Assembly: GCA_014802325.1 (NCBI GenBank)
Contig: JAAVCK010000027.1
Location: forward strand, 1 to 64,000
From: Bacteroides sp.
GTDB lineage: Bacteria > Bacteroidota > Bacteroidia > Bacteroidales > Muribaculaceae
Length of the DNA stretch: 64,000 nucleotides
Direction: 5' to 3'
Translations under genes and position numbers: made by a program
The notes under the pieces: model-generated
Database searches by the model: none
What the model was told of the DNA's origin: nothing
The model's input: only the letters and a program-made list of their open reading frames with translations
In this document: positions 9,401 through 18,360 of the stretch, in pieces
How positions within the stretch are numbered: position 1 is the stretch's first letter
Layout of the letters: each line of letters begins with the position of its first letter

Positions 9401-9928
9401 TTATAGGTCAAGAAGTCCTTCCGGCAAATTCATGATACATGATTTGGATTCCGGATCGATATCCTCAATCATTTCTTCAGCCACAGGGATAAATACCTCC
9501 GAGCCGTCGGCGCGGGTCACAACGAAAAGAATATTATCTGTCTGGTCATTCACCGCCGTAATCTCGCCGATTTCGCCCGAGTCGCTGTCGGATACTTTAA
9601 AGCCGATCATATCCTCGGCATAGAATCCGTCGGCGTCGGTCGGTTCTTCATAATCCACATCATCCTTAAGCGCATATATGGTATGGCGGGCAAGTTTCAT
9701 GGCCTCTTTCTCGTTATTTATGCCGTCAATCTTCAGAAGCACCGAAGCAGCTCCGCGCGGGCGCACGGATTCAACAAAAAAGGGCACGAAAATACCATCG
9801 AGTTCCACGACAATATATTTCAGTTCCTTGAAGTCAACGTCAGAGTCGACCGAAACTGATAGCTCACCGTTTACACCATGAGGTTTATTGAATGTAGCTA
9901 TGTCGATAATGGATTCAGGCAGAATCAT
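9401..9928 (-). CDS. rimM: 16S rRNA processing protein RimM
   Basis: The 175-residue product matches RimM, which helps assemble the head of the 30S subunit and binds ribosomal protein S19. The N-terminal beta-barrel is visible (IATFNKPHGVNGELSV at about 10-25, corresponding to the IxxxxGxxGE pattern) with the PRC-barrel in the second half (GFYAEDMIGFKVSDSD, about 102-117, and VFIPVAEEMI). Length is normal for the family. The ATG overlaps the stop of the DUF4290 gene (ATGA). Unlike many bacteria, rimM is not beside rpsP, trmD and rplS here; rplS is 47 kb away. Confidence 0.93.
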   Translation of the reverse strand: MILPESIIDIATFNKPHGVNGELSVSVDSDVDFKELKYIVVELDGIFVPFFVESVRPRGAASVLLKIDGINNEKEAMKLARHTIYALKDDVDYEEPTDADGFYAEDMIGFKVSDSDSGEIGEITAVNDQTDNILFVVTRADGSEVFIPVAEEMIEDIDPESKSCIMNLPEGLLDL

Positions 9929-10515
9929 TTTTTCTTTTTCTTTTTACCCGTGGCAGGTGCCGGGGCTATTTTATAATCGTTGAGTGAGTGAGTTTCGGTA
10001 GAAAGCCGGATAGCACCGTGGGATATTTCAGCGAGATCCTTGAATATCTTTGCATCATCCACCCCGTCTTTATTCACGGCCATCTGTAATTTCTTCATAT
10101 GGTTGGCGATCAGCACCACAAGTTCGTCGCGCTCCTCTCCTTCGGGCAGCGACGTAGCCTTGTCGACCATATCAAAAATCATCTTGCCATAGTGGCGCAT
10201 GGGTATAAAAGATCCGGGATAACGCACCGGCTGAGGGAGGGTGTGCAGACTGTCGGGTGTGACAACCTCATACGGATAATCTATGTCGAGCTGAAATTCG
10301 CTCATGATTGCAAGATGATCCCAAAGTTTGGGAGCTGCCTCGGGATCATCGCGCAGAGCGGGAAAAAGATTACCCATCGCACGAATGATGGCATGGGCGC
10401 ACACATTACGCTCCTCACGGTCAGGAATCGACACACAATATTCCACCATCTGATGAATATTGCGTCCGTATTCGGGCAGACGAAGCGGCTTTAGTTGTGT
10501 ATTGTAAGTCAACAT
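9925..10515 (-). CDS. DUF4290 domain-containing protein
   Basis: A 196-residue cytoplasmic protein whose N-terminus (YNTQLKPLRLPEYGRNIHQM) is characteristic of the Bacteroidetes-specific DUF4290 family; function unknown. The fold appears all-helical. The C-terminus is a short lysine run (GKKKKKK), a possible RNA- or acid-binding tail. It lies between ftsE (2-base gap) and rimM (4-base overlap), an arrangement that links it by position to cell division and ribosome assembly genes, though this is not proof of function. Confidence 0.9.
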   Translation of the reverse strand: MLTYNTQLKPLRLPEYGRNIHQMVEYCVSIPDREERNVCAHAIIRAMGNLFPALRDDPEAAPKLWDHLAIMSEFQLDIDYPYEVVTPDSLHTLPQPVRYPGSFIPMRHYGKMIFDMVDKATSLPEGEERDELVVLIANHMKKLQMAVNKDGVDDAKIFKDLAEISHGAIRLSTETHSLNDYKIAPAPATGKKKKKK

Positions 10516-10517
10516 AT

Positions 10518-11189
10518 TCAGAGTGATTCTTCAATTAATTGTTTATTCTCGCATTTCATGACTCTTCCCGGGAAACGCGATACGAATCCATGATTGTGGG
10601 TAGCCATAATAACGGTAGTACCCGAGCGCGAAATGGCATGCAACTGACTCACGATTGCCTCGCCGGTAGCCGGATCAAGGTTGCCCGTAGGCTCGTCAGC
10701 CAGTATTATACGCGGATTGTTAAGCATGGCACGGGCAATGGCTATTCGCTGCTGTTCACCGCCTGAAAGCTCGTGGGGCATCTTATAGCTTTTGTTGAGC
10801 ATGCCCACGTTGCGTAGCACCTTTTCTATTCGCTCAGCCATCTCGGTCTTGTCAGTCCAACCGGTGGCCTGCAACACAAAGAGAAGGTTGGAATATGCCG
10901 TGCGGTCATGCAGCAGCTGGAAATCCTGAAACACTATACCCATCTGGCGGCGCAGATAGGGAATGCGGCTACGCTTCATGGATACGAGTTGATTATCAAG
11001 CACACATGCCGAACCTGAAAATATAGGAACTTCGGCATACATTGATTTCATGAGCGACGACTTGCCGGAACCGACCTTTCCGAGAAGGTAAACAAACTGA
11101 CCCTCCTGGATCTGAAGATTCACATGCTTCATCACCACAAGATCCTTGCGGTGAAGCTCCACATCGGTGTATTCAATAATATTGCCCAT
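10518..11189 (-). CDS. ftsE: Cell-division ABC ATPase FtsE
   Basis: This 223-residue ATPase has the Walker A motif GKVGSGKSS (about residues 37-45), a Q-loop ([10 protein letters not shown]), the ABC signature LSGGEQQR and Walker [13 protein letters not shown] followed by the H-loop region (VIMATHNH). With FtsX it controls peptidoglycan hydrolases at the septum. The motif set and length fit FtsE rather than a LolD transporter, though that family is close. No ftsX lies next to it, which is common in Bacteroidetes. It is co-directional with recQ upstream (19-base gap). Confidence 0.88.
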   Translation of the reverse strand: MGNIIEYTDVELHRKDLVVMKHVNLQIQEGQFVYLLGKVGSGKSSLMKSMYAEVPIFSGSACVLDNQLVSMKRSRIPYLRRQMGIVFQDFQLLHDRTAYSNLLFVLQATGWTDKTEMAERIEKVLRNVGMLNKSYKMPHELSGGEQQRIAIARAMLNNPRIILADEPTGNLDPATGEAIVSQLHAISRSGTTVIMATHNHGFVSRFPGRVMKCENKQLIEESL

Positions 11190-11208
11190 GAAAATTACTT
11201 GATATAAA

Positions 11209-13395
11209 TCAGTTACCCATTTCCGAAAGGAATTTGATTCTTACGAGTCTTATATCTTCCTCGCTGTATTCGCTGCCGAGTTCCTTATAAGCTTCATTGA
11301 TATCGTCGCTCTCGCTTTCTTTGAAATACTCGAAGATGTCTTCCTGAGTATCTTCGTCAATTTCCTCGTCGATAAAATAGTTGAGATTGATTTTTGTGCC
11401 CGAGTACACTATGGCCTCTATCTCGTCAAGTAGTTCGGAATACTCAAGGCCCTTGGCTCTCGCAATCTCGGGAAGAGGTATCTTACGGTCGATAGCCTGG
11501 ATGAGATAAATCTTGAGTTTCGACTTATTGGCGACACTGCGTACACGCATGTCTTCGGGACGCACTATCTCGTTTTCTTCGACGTGGCGCTTGATAACCT
11601 TTATAAATTCTTCGCCGTGATGCTTGGCCTTACCTGCACCTACACCGGGGATATTCTGTAATTCTTCAAGAGATATGGGGTAGGTGGTAGCCATAGCCTC
11701 AAGCGAAGCATCATTAAATATCACATACGTCGGCAACTTGAGTTCCTTGGCTATCTTCTTGCGAAGGTCTTTGAGGATGCTGTATAATTCGGGGTCAGCG
11801 GCGCATGAGGCGCCTGATTTCACCGAGGCTTCTTCAGGCTCTTCACTGAAGTCATTATCCTCCACAATTTTAAACGAGCAGGGACGCTTGAGGAATTTCT
11901 TGCCGGAGTCTGTCACTCGCAGCAGTCCGAAATTCTCGATGTCGCGCTCAAGATAACCGCTTATGATGGCCTGACGGATTACTGCGCCGAGCAACTTGTC
12001 GTCGCTCTTTTCCTCGCAGCCAAACACTTCAAGCTCATCGTGATGATACGATTTGATGTCGGGTGTCTCATGGCCCAGCATAACGTCTATGACATACTCG
12101 GCCTTGAATTTTTCTTTCAGAGCCATCACAGTTTCTATGACGGCACAAAGTTCGTCTTTTGCTTCCACTTTTTTCTTTGGATTCAAACAGTTGTCACAAT
12201 TTCCACAGTTTTCATCCTGAAAATCTTCACCGAAATAATATAGAAGTGACTTGCGTCTACAGATGCTTGACTCGGCATATGACTGAGTCTCAAGCAGCAG
12301 CTGACGACCGATTTCTTGCTCGGCCACAGGTTTACCCTGCATAAATTTCTCCATTTTCTGGAGATCTTTGGCCGAATAGAACGTAATACACAATCCTTCG
12401 CCACCATCACGACCGGCACGGCCGGTCTCCTGATAATAACCTTCAAGCGATTTGGGCATCTCATAGTGTATTACAAACCTTACATCCGGCTTGTCGATAC
12501 CCATACCGAATGCTATCGTGGCCACTATCACATCGACGTCTTCCTGAAGGAATGCGTCTTGGTTAGCTGAACGGGTTGCACCGTCCATTCCTGCATGATA
12601 GGGAAGCGCCTTGATGTTGTTGACCTGAAGTATTTCGGTCAGTTCTTCTACTTTTTTTCGTGACAGGCAGTATATTATGCCTGATTTCCCCTCGTGGTTT
12701 TTGATAAACCGGATGATATCGCGGTCGATATTAGCTGTCTTAGGCCTAACCTCGTAATAGAGATTCTCACGGTTAAACGACGACTTGAACACCGTAGCGT
12801 CAAGCATTCCGAGGTTCTTCTTGATGTCGTGCTGCACCTTGGGGGTGGCCGTTGCTGTAAGAGCTATCACCGGACGGTTGCCTATCTCATTGATGATAGG
12901 GCGTATACGTCGGTACTCGGGACGGAAGTCGTGACCCCACTCCGAAATACAGTGAGCTTCATCGACAGCGAAAAATGAAATCTCGACACTCTTCAGAAAT
13001 TCTATGTTCTCCTCCTTGGTAAGCGACTCCGGAGCCACATAAAGCAGTTTGGTGTGACCTCCGGTAATATCGCTTTTGACCTGATCGATCATAGATTTCG
13101 TGAGCGATGAGTTAAGGAAATGCGCCACGTGATCTTTTTCACTGATATTGCGTATCGCATCAACCTGATTTTTCATAAGCGCAATCAGAGGTGAAATCAC
13201 AATAGCCGTGCCCGGCATCATCAGAGCCGGAAGCTGATAGCATAGCGATTTGCCTCCGCCGGTAGGCATTAGCACAAACACGTCATTGCCGTCAAGAAGA
13301 CTGGTCATGATAGCTTCCTGATTGCCTTTGAAAGCATCAAACCCGAAGTGAGTCTTGAGTGCGACGTGGAGAGCTGATTTGTTTACTAATGTCAT
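11209..13395 (-). CDS. recQ: ATP-dependent DNA helicase RecQ
   Basis: The 728-residue protein is a complete RecQ: helicase core with TGGGKSLCYQLPAL, DEAHCISEWGHDFR and QETGRAGRD; a zinc-binding segment with CRRKSLLYYFGE and CGNCDNC; an RQC winged helix; and an HRDC domain (about residues 530-605, ending IPGVGAGKAKHHG). A C-terminal extension with an acidic end follows. RecQ unwinds DNA 3'-5' and acts in recombination and fork repair. This is the stand-alone housekeeping copy; a second RecQ module is fused within the helicase at 439-5313. It lies between clpX and ftsE on the same strand. Confidence 0.95.
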   Translation of the reverse strand: MTLVNKSALHVALKTHFGFDAFKGNQEAIMTSLLDGNDVFVLMPTGGGKSLCYQLPALMMPGTAIVISPLIALMKNQVDAIRNISEKDHVAHFLNSSLTKSMIDQVKSDITGGHTKLLYVAPESLTKEENIEFLKSVEISFFAVDEAHCISEWGHDFRPEYRRIRPIINEIGNRPVIALTATATPKVQHDIKKNLGMLDATVFKSSFNRENLYYEVRPKTANIDRDIIRFIKNHEGKSGIIYCLSRKKVEELTEILQVNNIKALPYHAGMDGATRSANQDAFLQEDVDVIVATIAFGMGIDKPDVRFVIHYEMPKSLEGYYQETGRAGRDGGEGLCITFYSAKDLQKMEKFMQGKPVAEQEIGRQLLLETQSYAESSICRRKSLLYYFGEDFQDENCGNCDNCLNPKKKVEAKDELCAVIETVMALKEKFKAEYVIDVMLGHETPDIKSYHHDELEVFGCEEKSDDKLLGAVIRQAIISGYLERDIENFGLLRVTDSGKKFLKRPCSFKIVEDNDFSEEPEEASVKSGASCAADPELYSILKDLRKKIAKELKLPTYVIFNDASLEAMATTYPISLEELQNIPGVGAGKAKHHGEEFIKVIKRHVEENEIVRPEDMRVRSVANKSKLKIYLIQAIDRKIPLPEIARAKGLEYSELLDEIEAIVYSGTKINLNYFIDEEIDEDTQEDIFEYFKESESDDINEAYKELGSEYSEEDIRLVRIKFLSEMGN

Positions 13396-13476
13396 GGGTG
13401 TCGAGGGGGATTCTAATGAGATTCTTTTGCAAGAATCACTGTGGATTGTGAGGATGAGATGTTTTTTTAATTAATT

Positions 13477-14739
13477 CTATTCGTTGAAATAGGCATTACG
13501 AAGTTTCTCTTCAGCAAACTCTCGTGTAATCACGAGCTCTTTTTTCTTTGAAGAGGGTGATTCAAACATGGGATCAATCATTATCGTCTCTACTATCGAG
13601 CGCAATCCTCGGGCACCGAGTTTGTATTCGATGGCTTTGTCGACAATGAATTCAAGTGTCTCGGGCGCGAACTCAAGTCTGATACCGTCCATAGCAAATA
13701 ATTTTTCATATTGTTTCACTATAGAGTTGCGTGGTTCGGTAAGCACTCTAAGGAGAGCTTCGCGGTCGAGCGGATCAAGATGAACAAGTACAGGCAGACG
13801 GCCTATGATCTCAGGGATAAGACCAAATGACTTCAGATCCTGCGGAGCTACGTACTGGAGGTAATTCTCGCGGTCGACTTTGGCACGTGTATCAGTGCCT
13901 GTGAATCCTACCACGTGAGTGTTGAGTCGGTGAGCGATCTTACGCTCGATTCCGTCAAAGGCACCTCCGCATATAAAGAGTATATTCTTTGTATCCACGG
14001 CTATCATCTTCTGCTCGGGATGCTTGCGTCCACCATTCGGCGGCACATTGACTATACTGCCTTCGAGCAGTTTCAGAAGTCCCTGCTGCACACCTTCGCC
14101 TGACACGTCGCGCGTGATGGAGGGATTGTCGCTCTTGCGGGCGATTTTATCAATTTCGTCGATAAACACAATGCCTTTTTCGGCCTTGGCCACGTCGTAG
14201 TCACATGCCTGAAGCAGACGTACGAGCAGACTCTCGATGTCTTCGCCCACATATCCGGCCTCGGTAAGAACCGTGGCATCAACTATGGCGAAAGGCACGT
14301 CGAGCTGGCGGGCGATAGTCTTTGCGAGCAATGTCTTGCCGGTGCCGGTAGGGCCTACCATTATGATATTGCTCTTTTCTATGTCCACGTCGTCTTTGTC
14401 CTGAGCAAGTCGCTTGTAGTGATTGTAGACGGCCACTGAAAGATACTTCTTGGCATCTTCCTGACCTATCACATACTCATCGAGAAACGCGCATATCTCG
14501 CGTGGAGTCGGGATTTTTCCTTTGTCTTTGCGCGTCGCTTTGCCGGCACCTGCTTTTGATGCCTCAGCCTTTTCCAGATTTTGAAATTCGCTCACCATAT
14601 TGTCAATCCTATGCACGCAGTCAAGACAAATGTAAGCCCCTCCAAAAATAGGGCTCGGCACCAACAGGTTGTCACCTGAAGGCACCTCGCCACAAAAAGA
14701 GCAGACGGGATCAAATGTATTTTGATTTTTCTTAGCCAT
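13477..14739 (-). CDS. clpX: ATP-dependent Clp protease ATP-binding subunit ClpX
   Basis: ClpX unfolds tagged proteins and feeds them to ClpP. The 420-residue product has the N-terminal zinc-binding domain (CSFCGE ... CLDC, about residues 13-42), Walker A GPTGTGKT, the pore loop GYVGED, Walker B IVFIDEIDKI and the sensor 2 region GARGLRSIVE. The ATG at 14739 is preferred; an in-frame TTG lies one codon upstream. It begins 3 bases after clpP ends, so both are translated from one transcript. An 81-base gap with a small hairpin (GATTCTT/AAGAATC, 13419-13436) separates it from recQ. Confidence 0.97.
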   Translation of the reverse strand: MAKKNQNTFDPVCSFCGEVPSGDNLLVPSPIFGGAYICLDCVHRIDNMVSEFQNLEKAEASKAGAGKATRKDKGKIPTPREICAFLDEYVIGQEDAKKYLSVAVYNHYKRLAQDKDDVDIEKSNIIMVGPTGTGKTLLAKTIARQLDVPFAIVDATVLTEAGYVGEDIESLLVRLLQACDYDVAKAEKGIVFIDEIDKIARKSDNPSITRDVSGEGVQQGLLKLLEGSIVNVPPNGGRKHPEQKMIAVDTKNILFICGGAFDGIERKIAHRLNTHVVGFTGTDTRAKVDRENYLQYVAPQDLKSFGLIPEIIGRLPVLVHLDPLDREALLRVLTEPRNSIVKQYEKLFAMDGIRLEFAPETLEFIVDKAIEYKLGARGLRSIVETIMIDPMFESPSSKKKELVITREFAEEKLRNAYFNE

Positions 14740-14742
14740 CAA

Positions 14743-15450
14743 TTATTTATTATGCGATGGATAAAGCACATTGTCAATCATGCCGTATTCTTTGGCTTCG
14801 GGAGCGGTGAGCCAGTAGTCACGGTCGGCATCACGCTCTATGCGCTCAAGCGACATGCCTGAATGATCGGCAATAATTTTGTAGAGCTCTTCCTTATACT
14901 TAAGGATTTCACGAGCGGTGATTTCGATATCTGATGCCTGACCCTGAACGCCACCGAGGGGCTGATGGATCATAACACGCGAGTGGGGCAGAGCCAATCG
15001 TTTGCCATGAGCACCGGCCACCAGAAGCACCGCTGCCATCGAGGCTGCCATGCCGATACAGATAGTCGACACGTCGCTCTTGATGTGCTGCATGGTGTCG
15101 TACAGACCGAGACCAGCGATTACAGAACCGCCGGGTGAGTTGATATATATGGAAATATCCTTGCCGGGATCTACAGAGTCAAGATACAGAAGCTGACCCT
15201 GCACCACAGTGGCAGTATAGTCATTGACATCAGTGCTGAGGAAGATAATGCGGTCCATCATCAGACGCGAGAATACGTCCATCTGGGCCACGTTGAGCTG
15301 ACGCTCTTCGATGATAGTAGGGGAGATGTAGGAAGATGTGACATTCGACGCACCGCCTGCGGACGTCGAAGTGGCATTCATATACTGGTCAAGTGCCAGG
15401 CCGTTCATGCCAAGATGCTTCACTGCATAATTTCTAAAATCGTTGTTCAT
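14743..15450 (-). CDS. clpP: ATP-dependent Clp protease proteolytic subunit ClpP
   Basis: A serine peptidase of 235 residues with catalytic Ser in GMAASMAA, His in MIHQPLGG and Asp in the [11 protein letters not shown] segment. It forms the double heptameric chamber served by ClpX. The N-terminus is some 35-40 residues longer than E. coli ClpP and is Ser/Thr-rich ([13 protein letters not shown]), which may be a propeptide removed by self-processing (inference). It is the first gene of the clpP-clpX pair. A promoter-like TTATTTTG lies on the minus strand at about 15542-15551. Confidence 0.97.
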   Translation of the reverse strand: MNNDFRNYAVKHLGMNGLALDQYMNATSTSAGGASNVTSSYISPTIIEERQLNVAQMDVFSRLMMDRIIFLSTDVNDYTATVVQGQLLYLDSVDPGKDISIYINSPGGSVIAGLGLYDTMQHIKSDVSTICIGMAASMAAVLLVAGAHGKRLALPHSRVMIHQPLGGVQGQASDIEITAREILKYKEELYKIIADHSGMSLERIERDADRDYWLTAPEAKEYGMIDNVLYPSHNK

Positions 15451-15596
15451 ATTACGTAATAGTTGGTTTTAACTTCATTGTGATTTCCATGGCCGGTAGA
15501 CCACGAAAATCTCAATGTAAAATTATAAAAAAATTTGATTAATGCAAAATAATGGAATAAAAAAGGATGTTTTCTACCGGTTGTGTATATCGGTGA

Positions 15597-15656
15597 CTAA
15601 CAAAAGTCATGCCAAAGAAGATATATTTTCAACAATCGGACGGCATGATTTGTTAG
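15597..15656. repeat. Long inverted repeat between clpP and fldA
   Basis: CTAACAAAAGTCATGCC (15597-15613) is mirrored by GGCATGATTTGTTAG (15642-15656), with two extra bases in the left arm and a loop of 28 bases. Neither side has a T-run, so it does not look like a terminator. It lies 34 bases before the flavodoxin start and could be an operator, a leader RNA hairpin or a tiny transposon relic. Confidence 0.6.
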
Positions 15657-15690
15657 AAAAATAGAAAAATGATTAATTACACCCACTGAT

Positions 15691-16191
15691 ATGAAAAAGA
15701 TTGGAATATTTTACGGAACTACCACCGGTAATACTGCTGAAGTGGCCTCGGAAATAGCCAAGGCTCTAAATGTAAAGAATGAAGATGTAAAAGATGTGGC
15801 CAAGACCACACCGTCGGCAGTAGGAGATTACGATGTGTTGATCTTAGGCACCAGCACATGGGGCGCAGGCGACATGCAGGGCGATATGGCCGAGTTTATG
15901 GATGGCCTCGAAATGGTGGACCTGCGCGGTAAGGATGTAGCGTTCTTCGGACTTGGCGACGAACAGATGACAGAGACTTTCTGCAATGCCGTAGGCGAGA
16001 TGTATCACAAGCTTCGTAACACCGGAGCAAATTTCATAGGTAAGTATGACGTCGACGGACTTGAGTTCAAGCATTCAGATGCTATGGTGGGAGATTTGGC
16101 CGTAGGTCTGCTCGTCGACAATGTGAATCATCCGGAAATAACTTCGCGCCGTATCAACCAATGGTGTGAACTCATATCTAAGGAGATTTAA
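15691..16191 (+). CDS. fldA: Flavodoxin FldA
   Basis: A 166-residue long-chain flavodoxin. The FMN phosphate loop is visible as GTTTGNTAEVA (about residues 9-19), with the W-containing loop STWGAGDMQGD (about 55-65) and FGLGDEQMTETFCNA (about 87-101). It carries electrons at low potential in place of ferredoxin, often when iron is scarce. It is a single-gene unit, divergent from clpP, with a long inverted repeat in its upstream region that could be regulatory, and a strong hairpin after it. Confidence 0.95.
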   Translation: MKKIGIFYGTTTGNTAEVASEIAKALNVKNEDVKDVAKTTPSAVGDYDVLILGTSTWGAGDMQGDMAEFMDGLEMVDLRGKDVAFFGLGDEQMTETFCNAVGEMYHKLRNTGANFIGKYDVDGLEFKHSDAMVGDLAVGLLVDNVNHPEITSRRINQWCELISKEI

Positions 16192-16228
16192 CGAGATTGA
16201 CTCAACATTATTGAACTCGATAAATAAA

Positions 16229-16271
16229 ATCGGGGCGGTATTCACTTGCACTATGTGAACCCGTCCCGATT
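16229..16271 (-). terminator. Bidirectional-type terminator between fldA and the SIMPL gene
   Basis: AATCGGGGCGG pairs with CCCGTCCCGATT, and an inner TTCAC/GTGAA stem extends the hairpin. On the minus strand it is followed by TTTTATTTAT, so it terminates the SIMPL gene; the plus side is AT-rich without a run and may also stop fldA. Confidence 0.8.
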
Positions 16272-16295
16272 AATACTATATATCTGCTTTTTCGT

Positions 16296-16997
16296 CTAAT
16301 CTTTGAGTGAATAAGTGATAGTTGTGACTACTCTTACTCGCTTGATGTATGGTGTGTTATCGTCACGATCGCTTATCGAAAACTGTCCTTGGTCAGCTGA
16401 TACGATTTTATTCAGCCGACTGTGGGAGTTTTCTGCAAATTGCTCGGCAGTGGTCTGAGCATTAGCAATTGCTTCGGCCATCATTTTGGGCTTCATGTCA
16501 GTGAACGAAACATAGTCATAGGTGATTCGGGTGTTGTAGGTGCCGGTGGTAACGGCAATACCTTCTTTCAGAAGTTCTCCTACGCGGTTCACAAGATTTC
16601 TCACAGTTTCGACATCGGCTGTCGACACGGTGAGACCCGATGATATGATATAACGATACTCAGGGCGATTGTTGCTATATTGATTGGCATTCATATCCGT
16701 CACCTCTGGTGCTACAATCGATATGTCACTTTCAGAGATGCCATTGTCGGTCAGAAATTTGGTTATGGTCTGACGAGTCAGAGCGATTTTATCGTAGAGC
16801 GCAGGCAGGCTGTTGCCGACTTCAGTGGTCTGGATGGGCCACGTCACGTGATCAGCCTTTACCTCTATTTCCGATAATCCTTTCACGGTAACACGACGAT
16901 CTTTGTCGGCATAATTGTCGATACCGCTTTTGATACACAGACCCAGCACTATGATGGCGAGTGCGATTATGCTTGACGGGTAAAAATTCTTAATCAT
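16296..16997 (-). CDS. SIMPL domain-containing envelope protein
   Basis: A 233-residue protein with one N-terminal membrane segment (about residues 8-24, IIALAIIVLGLCIKSG) and a SIMPL (DUF541) domain in the rest: RRVTVKGLSEIEVKADH at about 35-51, and a C-terminal strand KRVRVVTTITYSLKD. SIMPL proteins are periplasmic or membrane-tethered oligomers, some linked to oxidative stress; their biochemical role is unsettled. It lies 34 bases after a membrane-protein gene of the agu operon, and its end is closed by a strong terminator. Confidence 0.88.
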   Translation of the reverse strand: MIKNFYPSSIIALAIIVLGLCIKSGIDNYADKDRRVTVKGLSEIEVKADHVTWPIQTTEVGNSLPALYDKIALTRQTITKFLTDNGISESDISIVAPEVTDMNANQYSNNRPEYRYIISSGLTVSTADVETVRNLVNRVGELLKEGIAVTTGTYNTRITYDYVSFTDMKPKMMAEAIANAQTTAEQFAENSHSRLNKIVSADQGQFSISDRDDNTPYIKRVRVVTTITYSLKD

Positions 16998-17031
16998 AAA
17001 TTGTGCGGATGATTTATTAGTGAATGATTTA

Positions 17032-17475
17032 TTAGTCGGGTATAAGAATTAATTGAATATCTGGTTTATCGAGCCATATCACAGTATGACGTCGGAAATG
17101 AAATATGGCTTTTACTTCTGAGGCTGATATAATCTCTCCTTCTCCGGGAATCAGAGCATCGTCGTCGGAATTACGGTCGTAGTATCTTATAGCGATATTT
17201 CTATCCGGATCAATCTCCACGGACTTCAATGCCAGTTGACGTCGTGCACTCGGGGTCAGTATATACTTGAGGGCTACCGGCGTGAGAATCATCGGGACAC
17301 ATACCAGCATATAAGCCACGGCCACTATAGCCCAACGAATATCACCAAGCACAGAAGCAAGTGCCACGGACACAAACAGCGGGATAAATAGAAGCCAACC
17401 TCGCGACATCATCCACACAAGCATCGTGTAGCGCAGATATGCCGATGGCGAAGATGTAAATGGCTCGGATTTCAA
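17032..17475 (-). CDS. Membrane protein of unknown function in the agu operon
   Basis: A 147-residue protein with two N-terminal membrane segments (about residues 24-42 and 47-70) and a C-terminal soluble part with PH-like or YcxB-like strand pattern (EVKAIFHFRRHTVIWLD). I do not recognise a named family with confidence. The only plausible start is a TTG at 17475 that overlaps the aguB stop by four bases (TTGA), which points to translational coupling. It would be made with the putrescine synthesis enzymes. Confidence 0.65.
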   Translation of the reverse strand: MKSEPFTSSPSAYLRYTMLVWMMSRGWLLFIPLFVSVALASVLGDIRWAIVAVAYMLVCVPMILTPVALKYILTPSARRQLALKSVEIDPDRNIAIRYYDRNSDDDALIPGEGEIISASEVKAIFHFRRHTVIWLDKPDIQLILIPD

Positions 17476-18350
17476 TCCAGAAAACGTTTTGTCAGACCTG
17501 CAAACTCATCTATGCGGCGGTCGCGCAAAAATGGCCACCAGCGACGCACCTGTTCAGAACGCTTCAGATCTACATCAACCACTACAAGCACCTCTTCATT
17601 TTCAGAGGCCTGGAAAACTATCTCACCTTGAGGCCCGGCAATAAAACTTGACCCCCAGAACTGAATACCCCCCGTTGCCTGTGAAGGATCAGGTTCGTAT
17701 CCTACGCGGTTGACGGTAACTACGGGTAGTCCGTTGGCCACGGCATGGCCGCGTTGCACCGTGATCCACGCTTCGCGCTGGCGTGCTTTTTCTTCGTCAG
17801 TGTCAGTAGATTCCCAACCGATGGCAGTAGGGTATATGAGCATCTGAGCACCACGGAGTGCCATCATGCGGGCAGCCTCGGGATACCACTGATCCCAGCA
17901 TACGAGTACACCCAGTCGTCCGACGGAAGTGTCGATCGGCTCAAAGCCGAGATCGCCCGGGGTGAAATAGAATTTTTCATAATAAGCGGGATCGTCTGGA
18001 ATGTGCATTTTACGGTATCGGCCGGCTATCGTACCGTCCTTTTCAAATACTACTGCAGTGTTATGATACAGTCCCGGAGCGCGTTTCTCAAACATAGAGG
18101 TGACTATGACACAGCCGTGCTCGCGGGCTTTTGCGGCATAAAACTCAGTAGCTTCTGATGGGATTTCAACCGCAAGATCAAAATTATCCACATTCTCGGT
18201 CTGGCAGAAGTAAAGTGAGTCATGAAGTTCCTGAAGCACTATGAGTTGTGCTCCGGCCTCAGCCAGAATAGATATTTTTTCACCGAGTCGGCGGCGGTTA
18301 TCCGCCACGGACGCTGTACATGATGTCTGTATTATTCCTGTTCTCAGCAT
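17472..18350 (-). CDS. aguB: N-carbamoylputrescine amidase AguB
   Basis: A nitrilase-superfamily amidase of 292 residues that hydrolyses N-carbamoylputrescine to putrescine, CO2 and ammonia. The catalytic triad is visible: Glu in LQELHDSLYF, Lys in YRKMHIPDDP and Cys in LVCWDQWYPEAAR. It follows aguA by 10 bases, and the pair completes the agmatine route to putrescine. The start at 18350 (MLRTGIIQTSC) is preferred because the upstream in-frame extension overlaps aguA and has no family similarity. Confidence 0.95.
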   Translation of the reverse strand: MLRTGIIQTSCTASVADNRRRLGEKISILAEAGAQLIVLQELHDSLYFCQTENVDNFDLAVEIPSEATEFYAAKAREHGCVIVTSMFEKRAPGLYHNTAVVFEKDGTIAGRYRKMHIPDDPAYYEKFYFTPGDLGFEPIDTSVGRLGVLVCWDQWYPEAARMMALRGAQMLIYPTAIGWESTDTDEEKARQREAWITVQRGHAVANGLPVVTVNRVGYEPDPSQATGGIQFWGSSFIAGPQGEIVFQASENEEVLVVVDVDLKRSEQVRRWWPFLRDRRIDEFAGLTKRFLD

Positions 18351-18360
18351 AATAGAAATA

